From assembly GCA_964479405.1 (NCBI GenBank), contig CAYZMA010000027.1, positions 1-14,331 of the forward strand: a stretch of 14,331 bases of DNA, in the 5' to 3' direction. This document shows, in pieces, positions 5,979 to 12,298 of the stretch. This DNA is from JAMCZU01 sp964479405 (lineage in GTDB: Bacteria; Patescibacteriota; UBA1384; UBA12157; JAENIV01). The notes under the pieces were generated by a model. That model was not told the DNA's origin. It saw only the letters and a program-made list of their open reading frames with translations, and searched no databases. The position numbers and the translations under genes are program-made. Each line of letters starts with the position of its first letter. Within the stretch, counting starts at the first letter, position 1.

Positions 5979-8399
5979 CTATTTGGTTTCAAACTGGCAA
6001 GTAGATGCTTCTTCACACGATGTTTTGTTATCCATATTTTCCGGTTCGGTCATATTTGAACTTAGTCTGGCAAACTGCAAAAAGAGCAAAACAAAAATTA
6101 CAATCATAGCGTATGGCGCAATTTTTGAAAAATAATTAATTTTAGCTGGTTTGAAATATTTAATCAAAAGTGAATTACTCACTACTGAAATAGAACTTAA
6201 AGCCATCGCTAGACCGGCTAGTTCCGGTCTTAAAACAAGACCAAACTCAATAAAAACTCGGGCAGCAATTGGGATACCAATAACATTGTATAAAAGAGCA
6301 AAAACCATATTTTGTTTTATTTTTGAAAATGTTTCTTTGGCTAATTCAATGGCGGTAACAACATCGTTAAGGTCATTTTTAATAATGACAATACCGCCTG
6401 TTTCCATGGCTACATCGGTGCCAGAACCCATCGCAATGCCCAAATTAGCTTGAGCCAAAGCGGGGGCGTCATTGATACCGTCGCCAACCATTGCGACAAT
6501 GCGACCGTTTTCTTGGAGCTTTTTGACTTCATTGGCTTTATCTTCGGGTAAAACTTCAGCTAAAACATTGGTGATACCGGCTTGTTTGGCAATAGCTTGA
6601 GCCGTTCGGGTATTGTCGCCAGTAATCATATAAATTTCAATACCTAAATTTTTAAGTTTTTCAATGGCTTCTTTAGTTGTTTCTTTGATAGTATCAGCCA
6701 CTGCGACTGCGCCTAATAAATTCTTTTTAGAAGCTACTATCATGACCGTTTTTCCTTGTTCTTCAAGTTTGGCTATTTTTTGTTCAATGGGATTGACTTG
6801 TAGATCAACAATATCCGTGATTAATTTTCGGTTACCAAAAAAATATTTCAACTCTTTAATTCTACCTTCCACGCCGTGACCGGGGATGGCTTTAAAATCT
6901 GAAATTGCCGAAAGCGTCATATTTTTTTCTTGAGCATAATTATAAATTGCCTCGGCTAATGGATGTTCGGAAGATTTTTCTAAACTAGCGGTGATTTTTA
7001 AAATCTCGTCTTTATTTAAATTGCCAAAAGTTAGGATGTCGGTTACTTGGGGTTTTCCTTTAGTTAAGGTGCCAGTTTTGTCAAAAATAATAGTGTTAAT
7101 ATGGTTAGCGGCTTCTAATGGTTCACCGCCTTTAATTAAAATACCGTACTCGGCGCCTTTGCCGGTGCCAACCATGATAGCAGTGGGGGTGGCTAATCCT
7201 AAAGCGCAAGGGCAAGCAATCACAATCACGGCGGTAAAGGTCATCAGTGAAAAAGAAAGCCCGGCGTTAAAGCCAATGAACCAGACAAGAAAAGTCAAAA
7301 TAGCCAAACCAATCACAGTTGGTACAAACCAACTGGAAATTCTATCGGCAAAGGCTTGAATAGGCGCTTTTGACCCTTGAGCTTCTTCAATTAAACGGAT
7401 AATCTGGGCTAAGGTAGATTCTTCACCGACACGTTCGGCCGTAAATTCAAAACTGCCTTGTTTGTTAATAGTAGCGCCGATCACGGTATCGCCGGGATTT
7501 TTTTCAATTGGAATACTTTCACCGGTAATCATTGATTCATCAACCGCCGAAGAGCCTTTGGTAATTTTACCGTCAACGGGAATTTTTTCGCCCGGGCGAA
7601 CTAAAATAGTATCGCCAGCAATAACTTTATTAATGGGTAAATCTAAAGTTTTACCATTGCGAATCACTCGAGCGGTTTTAGCTTGAAGGCCCATTAGTTT
7701 TTTAATGGCATTGGAAGTTTTGCCTTTGGCTTGCATTTCTAAGTATTTACCGAGTATTACAAAAGTAATTAAGAACGCGGCGGTTTCAAAATAGAGGTCG
7801 GGAATTTTTTGGCTAGCTAAACCGACCAATGAATGATTATTTAAAGCGAAATTTGTAAAATTAAATAAGCTATAAAAATAAGCGGCCGAGGTGCCAATGG
7901 CAATCAAGCTATCCATATTAAAAGTCTTCATTTTTAAAGAAGACCACATCCCTTTATAAAAGCCGGCGCCAAGAATAAATTGAACCGGAGTGGCTAAAAT
8001 TAAAGAGATAATACCAAAATAAGGTGGTAGCGACATTCCCCCCGGTAGCCACTTGAAGAAATCCAAGAGCATAAAATAGAGCATTGGCAAACTTAAAATC
8101 AAACTAAAAATAAATTTTTTTCGTATAGCTGAAATTTCGTTTTCTTGTTTTTTTCTTTCAAATTCCGGATCTTTTTCGTTGATAGTTTCGGCTTTGTAAC
8201 CCGCTTTTTTGATTGCTTGAATAATATCTTCAGTAGAAGCAGATTTTTCGTCAAATAGAACAATCGCTTTTTCAGCCGCAAAATTGACATTGGCTTGATT
8301 AATTCCCGACAATTTTTTAATTGAACGTTCAATAATTAAAGCACAAGAAGAACAATGCATACCGGAAAGAGAAAGTGAAATCTTTTTGCGACTATTCAT
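5979..8399 (-). CDS. copA: Cu(I)-exporting P1B-1-type ATPase
   Basis: CopA exports Cu(I) across the membrane using ATP. The 806-aa product begins with one heavy-metal-associated domain (GMHCSSC, Cys16 and Cys19). It has eight transmembrane segments, the TGES actuator loop, the ion-binding CPC (396-398) in helix 6, the phosphorylation site DKTGT (Asp440), the HP pair of P1B ATPases (479-480), the TGDN loop and GDGINDAP (639-646). The last helices carry YN and MALSS, the copper-specific residues of the P1B-1 group. A C-terminal hydrophilic tail adds SCEEASTC, a possible extra metal site. The start lies one base after the stop of the CopZ-like gene, with AAAGGA before it. The stop overlaps the ribosome site of the DUF1573 gene. 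Silver could also be a substrate. Confidence 0.96.
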   Translation of the reverse strand: MNSRKKISLSLSGMHCSSCALIIERSIKKLSGINQANVNFAAEKAIVLFDEKSASTEDIIQAIKKAGYKAETINEKDPEFERKKQENEISAIRKKFIFSLILSLPMLYFMLLDFFKWLPGGMSLPPYFGIISLILATPVQFILGAGFYKGMWSSLKMKTFNMDSLIAIGTSAAYFYSLFNFTNFALNNHSLVGLASQKIPDLYFETAAFLITFVILGKYLEMQAKGKTSNAIKKLMGLQAKTARVIRNGKTLDLPINKVIAGDTILVRPGEKIPVDGKITKGSSAVDESMITGESIPIEKNPGDTVIGATINKQGSFEFTAERVGEESTLAQIIRLIEEAQGSKAPIQAFADRISSWFVPTVIGLAILTFLVWFIGFNAGLSFSLMTFTAVIVIACPCALGLATPTAIMVGTGKGAEYGILIKGGEPLEAANHINTIIFDKTGTLTKGKPQVTDILTFGNLNKDEILKITASLEKSSEHPLAEAIYNYAQEKNMTLSAISDFKAIPGHGVEGRIKELKYFFGNRKLITDIVDLQVNPIEQKIAKLEEQGKTVMIVASKKNLLGAVAVADTIKETTKEAIEKLKNLGIEIYMITGDNTRTAQAIAKQAGITNVLAEVLPEDKANEVKKLQENGRIVAMVGDGINDAPALAQANLGIAMGSGTDVAMETGGIVIIKNDLNDVVTAIELAKETFSKIKQNMVFALLYNVIGIPIAARVFIEFGLVLRPELAGLAMALSSISVVSNSLLIKYFKPAKINYFSKIAPYAMIVIFVLLFLQFARLSSNMTEPENMDNKTSCEEASTCQFETK

Positions 8400-8400
8400 T

Positions 8401-8616
8401 TTAGTTTTCCTTTAGTTCGGCTTTGTAACCGGCTTTTTTAATTGCTTCAATAATAGTTTCTGAAGAAACATTATCTTCAGTTTTAACTAAGCCGCTAGAT
8501 GTTTCGGAGCTAATATCTGATTCCAAGACTCCCTTAATATCTTCAAGCTTCATTTGGATTATTTTTTCACACGAACCACAATGCATTCCGGAAATCGTAA
8601 ATTTTAATTCTTTCAT
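8401..8616 (-). CDS. copZ: CopZ-like copper chaperone (single HMA domain)
   Basis: The 71-aa protein is one heavy-metal-associated domain with GMHCGSC (Cys13, Cys16), the usual size for soluble copper chaperones that pass Cu(I) to CopA. It is acidic in the middle, with SSETSSGLVKTEDNVSSET in place of a typical loop and strand, so the fold may be slightly altered. AAAAGGAG lies just before the ATG, and copA starts one base after its stop. Its C-terminal coding DNA (8416-8455) matches the equivalent DNA of the copA HMA domain (8187-8226) at 37 of 40 positions, so one was probably copied from the other. A mercury-type chaperone is possible, but no merA or merR is present. Confidence 0.88.
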   Translation of the reverse strand: MKELKFTISGMHCGSCEKIIQMKLEDIKGVLESDISSETSSGLVKTEDNVSSETIIEAIKKAGYKAELKEN

Positions 8617-8639
8617 TATTTTCTCCTTTTAGTATTTGT

Positions 8640-8652
8640 TACCTATTCCTAT
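8640..8652. promoter_or_regulatory. half-operator repeat in the copZ leader
   Basis: TACCTATTCCTAT is identical to the left half plus centre of the operator at 8751-8763, 111 bases away. The right half is missing. It may be a secondary CsoR contact or a degraded copy of the operator. Confidence 0.4.
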
Positions 8653-8734
8653 AATTTTGTAAAAATTTCCGTTATAATTTCTGCAGAAATTTCGGAAATT
8701 GGCATTAGCCAATTATAATTTCGTAAGAAATTTC
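8650..8734. repeat. three interspersed AT-rich palindromic repeats with a hairpin
   Basis: Three related units, read on the plus strand as TATAATTT, a variable 3-4 bases and AGAAATTTC-like, occur at 8650-8669, 8673-8693 and 8714-8734. The second and third share 18 of 21 positions. The middle unit includes the perfect palindrome AATTTCTGCAGAAATT (8676-8691). Between units two and three lies the hairpin AATTGGC-ATTA-GCCAATT (8697-8714). All of this falls within the predicted 5' leader of the copZ-copA message. No coding capacity is evident. Confidence 0.65.
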
Positions 8735-8739
8735 AGCGA

Positions 8740-8790
8740 AATAGGTTATTTACCTATTCCTATGGTATAGGTCTTTAGTTTTGTTGTCAA
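8740..8790 (-). promoter_or_regulatory. copZ-copA promoter with CsoR-type operator
   Basis: On the minus strand TTGACA (8785-8790), a 17-base spacer and TACCAT (8762-8767) form the promoter, beginning a few bases after the stop of the preceding gene. A 23-bp dyad covers the -10 (8751-8773): left half TACCTATTCC, centre TAT, right half GGTATAGGTC, with 8 of 10 pairs matched. An overlapping palindrome, AATAGGT (8740-8746) and ACCTATT (8752-8758), extends it. The predicted start near 8755 leaves about 139 bases of leader before copZ. Confidence 0.6.
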
Positions 8791-8794
8791 GTGT

Positions 8795-10510
8795 TTAATT
8801 AATGGTGATTCTACCCCTAACAGAACCCATTGAACAAGTAATGTAATAAACACCCTTTTCTTTGGGTGTAAAATCAAAAACAATTGTTTTATCTTTTTCA
8901 ATAAATTGGGATGTGTTCACCAGTCCTGGTAAGGTAATAGCACTCATACAACCTCGGCCGTCTTCTTTGGCTTCAACCTCAAATCTGACTGGTTTTCCGG
9001 CTTGGACGGTAAATTCTTTAGGTGAAATGTCATCTTTGGGTGAAATAAAAGTTGTTTTAATAACTTGAGCGTTTGGAGGAAGAGGAGGTATTTCATTGTT
9101 ACTTTTGGTGGGTGTTGGTGTGACAGGGTTATCTAAAGTGATGGTTTGGGGGTCTTTATTTTCAATCACTGTAAATTTACCGGTGTACATCCCCATTGAA
9201 CAAGAAAATTTTATTTCTCCAAGCTCTGTCGGCGTGAACACGACAATATTCTCGCCGGCTGATAAGAATTTTTTAACTTTAATTTTGGAAGCAATAATAC
9301 TGGCGGCGCAGGAACGGGCGTCTTCAGAAGTAATAATCCACTTGACTGGAATGTTTCTTTTGATCGTAAAATTATTAGGTGTGTAGCCATAGCTTTTCTG
9401 GGTCATTTTAGCGATTTGAACGCCGTTTTCTAGTTTTACGTTGGGATCATCTTTGGCGCTGACTGTAGTATCATTGCTAAATGAAATTCCTCCCCAGCCA
9501 GTCAGATTAAATCCGTTAGAAATATTAAGAATAGCCAAAGCAATAACCAATACACCGGCAAATTTAAAGAATTTTTTAGCAAAAGCGCCTTTAACAATTG
9601 AAGTGAGACCTCCTACTCCCAAGAGACCCGGGGTGGTGCCAAGAGCAAAAACGCCCATAATGGCCGCGCCAGACCAAAAATTGCCAGTACTCATGGCATA
9701 AAGTTGCATTGCTTGGGTAAAACCGCAGGGTAAAAAGAAAGTCAAAGTTCCGGTAATAAAAGAATTAGCGTGGCTATATTCTTTTTCGTGTCGTTTTTTT
9801 ATTCCTAAAATTTTTGCCAATCCCGAAGGTAGAGTAAAGCCGGCGCTTGAAATGCGGGGAAAAAGTTCAGTTAATTGAATTCCTAAAATCAGCATAAAAA
9901 TACCGACAATAATCATCAGTGTTCCAAGCAAGGGACTTGAAAGTTGAAAAGCTTTACCAAGAGTTCCAATTAAACCGCCAAGAATAAAGTAAGAAAGAAT
10001 TCTGCCTAAATTAAAGAAAAGATGGGGTTTAAACTTTTGGAGAGAACTGGCTTCCGGGTGTTTTTCCGAGTGACGAGCAGATATTCCCAAGATTAAGCCT
10101 CCCACCAACGCCATGCAGGTTGAAACGCCGGCGGTTAGACCCACTAATAATACGACAGCTAAACTTGAAGGATTATTGGTATTGCCAAAGTTAAGACTAG
10201 TGAGATTGAATTTTTTAGCGATCAAATACAAAATTATTAAGATCATTAAAGCAATGCCTAAATCTTTGTATTCTGTCGGATTTTTGCTAATCCAACTTTT
10301 CTCTTCCTTGCCGATTTCATAACCGGCTTCGTTGATTGCGCCGGTAATTTTATCCATGGTGGCCGGGTAATTTAAGAAAAATTCTGCCTGTCTCTTTTTA
10401 TAACTGACAGCAATACCTTTTATTCCCGGAATTTCTTTTAATTTTCCTTCAATTAAGAGTTCGCAAGATCGGCAGTGCATTCCTTTGATGGGTACAATGG
10501 TTTTTCCCAT
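8795..10510 (-). CDS. HMA / DsbD_2 membrane / double cupredoxin-like fusion protein
   Basis: This 571-aa protein joins four modules. Residues 1-68 are a heavy-metal-associated domain (GMHCRSC, Cys13 and Cys16). Residues about 84-335 are a membrane region of the DsbD_2/TauE-like type, with one helix followed by about six more; Cys132 (STCMALVGG) and Cys262 (FFLPCGFTQ) occupy the two symmetric positions of a DsbD redox pair. Residues about 362-450 and 480-571 are two cupredoxin-like domains. Each has a Cys (401, 521) before the final strand and a CSMG ligand loop (437-440, 559-562); the first adds Met441. The arrangement suggests copper taken from the cytoplasmic side or a thiol relay to copper sites outside. 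The start follows csoR by 15 bases with AGAGGGA as ribosome site. Related proteins are usually annotated as sulfite exporter TauE/SafE family; sulfite transport is not supported here. Confidence 0.85.
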   Translation of the reverse strand: MGKTIVPIKGMHCRSCELLIEGKLKEIPGIKGIAVSYKKRQAEFFLNYPATMDKITGAINEAGYEIGKEEKSWISKNPTEYKDLGIALMILIILYLIAKKFNLTSLNFGNTNNPSSLAVVLLVGLTAGVSTCMALVGGLILGISARHSEKHPEASSLQKFKPHLFFNLGRILSYFILGGLIGTLGKAFQLSSPLLGTLMIIVGIFMLILGIQLTELFPRISSAGFTLPSGLAKILGIKKRHEKEYSHANSFITGTLTFFLPCGFTQAMQLYAMSTGNFWSGAAIMGVFALGTTPGLLGVGGLTSIVKGAFAKKFFKFAGVLVIALAILNISNGFNLTGWGGISFSNDTTVSAKDDPNVKLENGVQIAKMTQKSYGYTPNNFTIKRNIPVKWIITSEDARSCAASIIASKIKVKKFLSAGENIVVFTPTELGEIKFSCSMGMYTGKFTVIENKDPQTITLDNPVTPTPTKSNNEIPPLPPNAQVIKTTFISPKDDISPKEFTVQAGKPVRFEVEAKEDGRGCMSAITLPGLVNTSQFIEKDKTIVFDFTPKEKGVYYITCSMGSVRGRITIN

Positions 10511-10525
10511 AGATTTTATCCCTCT

Positions 10526-10798
10526 TTATTTGTTAGCTATTTTAGAGACCTTTAAAATTTCTTGGATCATTTCCTGTTTTCTTTTTTCATTGTTGGTTTT
10601 CATGGCATTTTTAAAACAGGAATTAAGATGGCTTTCCATGAGCATTTGATGGGCCGATTTCAACAGACCAATGACGGCAAGATTTTGTTGCATAATATCA
10701 ATACAATAATCACTGTTTTCAATCATTTTAGTAATTTTTTCAATATGACTTTTGGCCTTTTTAAAATTGGTTAAAGTTTTTTCGTGTTTTGAATTCAT
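10526..10798 (-). CDS. csoR: CsoR-type copper-sensing repressor
   Basis: CsoR is an all-helical repressor that leaves DNA when it binds Cu(I). From the start chosen, the protein is 90 aa with Cys32 (SDYCIDI), His57 (ESHL) and Cys61 (NSCF). The 25- and 4-residue spacings equal those of the Cu(I) ligands Cys36-His61-Cys65 of Mycobacterium tuberculosis CsoR. An ATG 24 bases further upstream (10822) would add MVGIKESK, but it falls inside the operator palindrome, and only the inner ATG has a ribosome site (AAAGAAAG). A dyad just upstream predicts autoregulation. The downstream fusion gene is in the same operon. A nickel or formaldehyde (FrmR) relative is less likely given the ligand set and the neighbours. 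Confidence 0.9.
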   Translation of the reverse strand: MNSKHEKTLTNFKKAKSHIEKITKMIENSDYCIDIMQQNLAVIGLLKSAHQMLMESHLNSCFKNAMKTNNEKRKQEMIQEILKVSKIANK

Positions 10799-10810
10799 TT
10801 TACTTTCTTT

Positions 10811-10868
10811 TATGCCTACCATAGGTAGGGGTAAATTAATAATAGCAAGAAATATTCGTTGTTGTCAA
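10811..10868 (-). promoter_or_regulatory. csoR operon promoter and operator
   Basis: On the minus strand TTGACA (10863-10868), an 18-base spacer and TATTAT (10839-10844) predict a start near 10832. The stop codon TGA of the upstream gene (10865-10867) lies within the -35. The operator (10811-10833) covers the start point: the perfect core CCTACC-ATA-GGTAGG (10815-10829) is flanked by TA on both sides at the same distance as in the other two operators. Confidence 0.65.
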
Positions 10869-11737
10869 ACACCGCAACTGCCACCGCCAGTGGCAAAAGG
10901 TAAGTCTTTGACTTGGGACTTAATATAAGCCATACCCTGTTGACTTGAAAAGTTTTTTCCAAGAATAATTTTAGGGTCAGTTTTTGCCCAGTTTTGATTG
11001 TTCTCTTTTAAATATTGATTAATCGTTAAATAATCATTCGGAAACCAGAAGGTATTTAGAATCAGAGCATCTTTATAAATTTGTTTTTCGTCCAAATTTT
11101 GGGAAGCGGCCAGTTCTAAAAATCCCAACATAGCCATACCGTGGTTGCAATCCGGAAAATAAGTGGGATTACCGCAACACGGCCGATAAATATTTTTGGC
11201 TATTTCTTCAACCATTTTTTGTTGAATAGCTGTCAGTGTAATAAAGTTATGTTTTGAATAATGATCCATTGGCTGATCTTTGGAGAGGGTCCAGCCGCCG
11301 GTTGAAGCAAAATTAGCCGTTTTGCCATTTTGAATCATTGGTCCTTTTTCAAGAATTTCGTTTTTATTACTTAAACCAAGAGCCCAAAAGAAATTCAAAA
11401 GATAATTGGCGTTATCTTTAGTGATAACAACATTAGAATTGCTCTTTCTTAAAAGGCGATTCATTCCTTCTTTTGATTCACTTTTTGTATATAATTGATC
11501 AATTTTTTCTTGGTCAATGACGCCTTCTTTGAGCATCATCGAGCCAAGATTGTTGAGCCTAACGGGAATAATAGTTTTATCTAAAGATAAAGTTTGGTTA
11601 GATAAATTATTTCCTGAAATTTTATCACTAATTTTTTGCCAATTATTTGAAAAGTTTAAGATTAATAGTATTAATATAATAGTAGCAATAAAGACAAAGA
11701 GAGCAAAAAGAGAAGATTTTTTTAAATATTTTTTCAT
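10865..11737 (-). CDS. membrane-anchored Cys/His protein of the copper regulon, function unknown
   Basis: I do not recognise a named family. The 290-aa protein has a basic start, one transmembrane helix (about 9-28) and a mostly helical extracytoplasmic domain. Its striking segment is YRPCCGNPTYFPDCNHGMAM (184-203), with Cys187, Cys188, Cys197 and His199, and it ends in GGGSCGV (Cys288). These residues could make a copper or disulfide site near the C-terminus. The gene is the first unit of the minus-strand copper island; its promoter carries the same dyad as csoR and copZ, so it is probably copper-induced. A leader of only about eight bases is predicted, so translation may rely on a very short leader. 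A copper-binding or copper-delivery role outside the membrane is inference. Confidence 0.8.
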   Translation of the reverse strand: MKKYLKKSSLFALFVFIATIILILLILNFSNNWQKISDKISGNNLSNQTLSLDKTIIPVRLNNLGSMMLKEGVIDQEKIDQLYTKSESKEGMNRLLRKSNSNVVITKDNANYLLNFFWALGLSNKNEILEKGPMIQNGKTANFASTGGWTLSKDQPMDHYSKHNFITLTAIQQKMVEEIAKNIYRPCCGNPTYFPDCNHGMAMLGFLELAASQNLDEKQIYKDALILNTFWFPNDYLTINQYLKENNQNWAKTDPKIILGKNFSSQQGMAYIKSQVKDLPFATGGGSCGV

Positions 11738-11741
11738 TAAT

Positions 11742-11781
11742 TACCTATACCAATGGTAGTGGTAGGTATAATACTTGTCAA
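11742..11781 (-). promoter_or_regulatory. promoter and CsoR-type operator of the 290-aa gene
   Basis: On the minus strand TTGACA (11776-11781), a 17-base spacer and TACCAT (11753-11758) repeat the layout of the copZ promoter. The dyad at 11742-11764 has left half TACCTATACC, centre AAT and right half GGTAGTGGTA, with 8 of 10 pairs matched, and covers the -10. Confidence 0.6.
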
Positions 11782-11829
11782 CTTTCAACCTGTGGATATC
11801 TTTTATGATTTAAGTCTTTTTTTGGACTA

Positions 11830-11865
11830 TTTTAAAGGTTTAAAGTTCTATTTGAACCTTTAAAA
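11830..11865. repeat. perfect 11-bp inverted repeat upstream of the 66-aa gene
   Basis: TTTTAAAGGTT (11830-11840) and AACCTTTAAAA (11855-11865) are exact reverse complements around a 14-base loop, 12 bases before the -35 of the next promoter. The stem is AT-rich, so a strong terminator is unlikely; an operator for the downstream gene is possible. The rest of 11782-11829 shows nothing recognisable. Confidence 0.5.
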
Positions 11866-11877
11866 TTGGTTTTCCTC

Positions 11878-11906
11878 TTGACAAAAGAAATGCCCCTCCT
11901 GATAAT
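11878..11906 (+). promoter_or_regulatory. strong sigma70-type promoter of the 66-aa gene
   Basis: A consensus TTGACA (11878-11883), an ideal 17-base spacer and GATAAT (11901-11906, five of six) predict a start near 11913. By sequence it is among the strongest promoters in the window. Confidence 0.8.
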
Positions 11907-11914
11907 GAAGATGT

Positions 11915-11966
11915 AACCTTTGAATGAGGTTAGAAATATCCCCAACTGGGGTAGGAAGGAGGTGAT
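11915..11966 (+). promoter_or_regulatory. leader hairpins and perfect Shine-Dalgarno
   Basis: The predicted leader holds AACCT/AGGTT (11915-11931) and CCCC-AACT-GGGG (11940-11951). AAGGAGGTGAT (11956-11966) follows, matching the 16S rRNA 3' end over 11 bases. The second hairpin ends four bases before the Shine-Dalgarno, so it could shape ribosome access without hiding the site. Confidence 0.55.
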
Positions 11967-11970
11967 TTAA

Positions 11971-12171
11971 GTGGCTTATTCAGTTCAATCAAAGAAGTCT
12001 GGCGAAACTTACTACCTTCACTCTAAAGATGTGATTCTACGTGGTGGTCGCAAGCAAACCATTTACTACTTTGCTCGTACCGAAAAAGAAGGTGTTATGG
12101 ATGAATTACCAGAAGGCTATGCAGTGATGGAAAACAGCCGAACTGGTCTCCCTATGCTTAAAAAAGCTTAA
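11971..12171 (+). CDS. small conserved protein of unknown function (66 aa)
   Basis: Translation starts at GTG, supported by the full-length Shine-Dalgarno immediately upstream. The basic, strand-rich N-terminal half reads SKKSGETYYLHSKDV then LRGGRKQTIYYFA. The acidic C-terminal half has LPEGYAVMENSRTGLPML and ends KKA. There is no transmembrane helix and no cysteine, so it is a soluble cytoplasmic protein. I recall similar short proteins annotated as hypothetical in many bacteria, including Patescibacteria, but cannot name a function. The strong promoter, ideal ribosome site and a following terminator-like hairpin mark it as a monocistronic, highly expressed gene. The size and the basic patch would suit RNA or ribosome binding, which is only a guess. 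Confidence 0.88.
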   Translation: MAYSVQSKKSGETYYLHSKDVILRGGRKQTIYYFARTEKEGVMDELPEGYAVMENSRTGLPMLKKA

Positions 12172-12182
12172 GGTAGCTTATA

Positions 12183-12232
12183 CCAAGGGAAACTCAAGAG
12201 AGCCCGTTTTGGGCTTTCTTGAGTTATCTTGG
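12183..12232 (+). terminator. long terminator-like hairpin after the 66-aa gene
   Basis: A 15-bp stem (12191-12205 with 12211-12225, one G-T pair) closes on a GTTTT loop. It is extended by CCAAG (12183-12187) with CTTGG (12228-12232). The stem is much longer than usual and no U-tract follows on the plus strand, so it may protect the 3' end or attenuate transcription rather than terminate alone. Confidence 0.6.
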
Positions 12233-12241
12233 ACAGAAGGC

Positions 12242-12270
12242 TTGATTTTTCTAAAGTTTTGTGCTAAACT
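12242..12270 (+). promoter_or_regulatory. promoter of the polysaccharide cluster
   Basis: TTGATT (12242-12247), a 17-base spacer and TAAACT (12265-12270) precede the TTG start at 12299 by 28 bases. The AAAGG ribosome site lies at 12286-12290. Confidence 0.55.
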
Positions 12271-12298
12271 ATAGACTGAATTTTTAAAGGAAAATATT

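Noticed and set aside
4468..8616. Mercury resistance (mer) locus
   Set aside because: The HMA domains could fit MerP, but there is no MerA, MerT or MerR. The P1B-1 residues of the ATPase and the CsoR ligands indicate copper.
8795..10510. Sulfite exporter (TauE/SafE) annotation for the fusion protein
   Set aside because: The HMA domain, paired membrane cysteines, cupredoxin-like domains and csoR linkage all point to copper or thiol chemistry rather than sulfite transport.
10799..10822. Upstream ATG giving an 8-residue longer CsoR
   Set aside because: It falls within the operator palindrome and close to the predicted transcription start, without a ribosome site. The inner ATG at 10798 has one and gives the family length.
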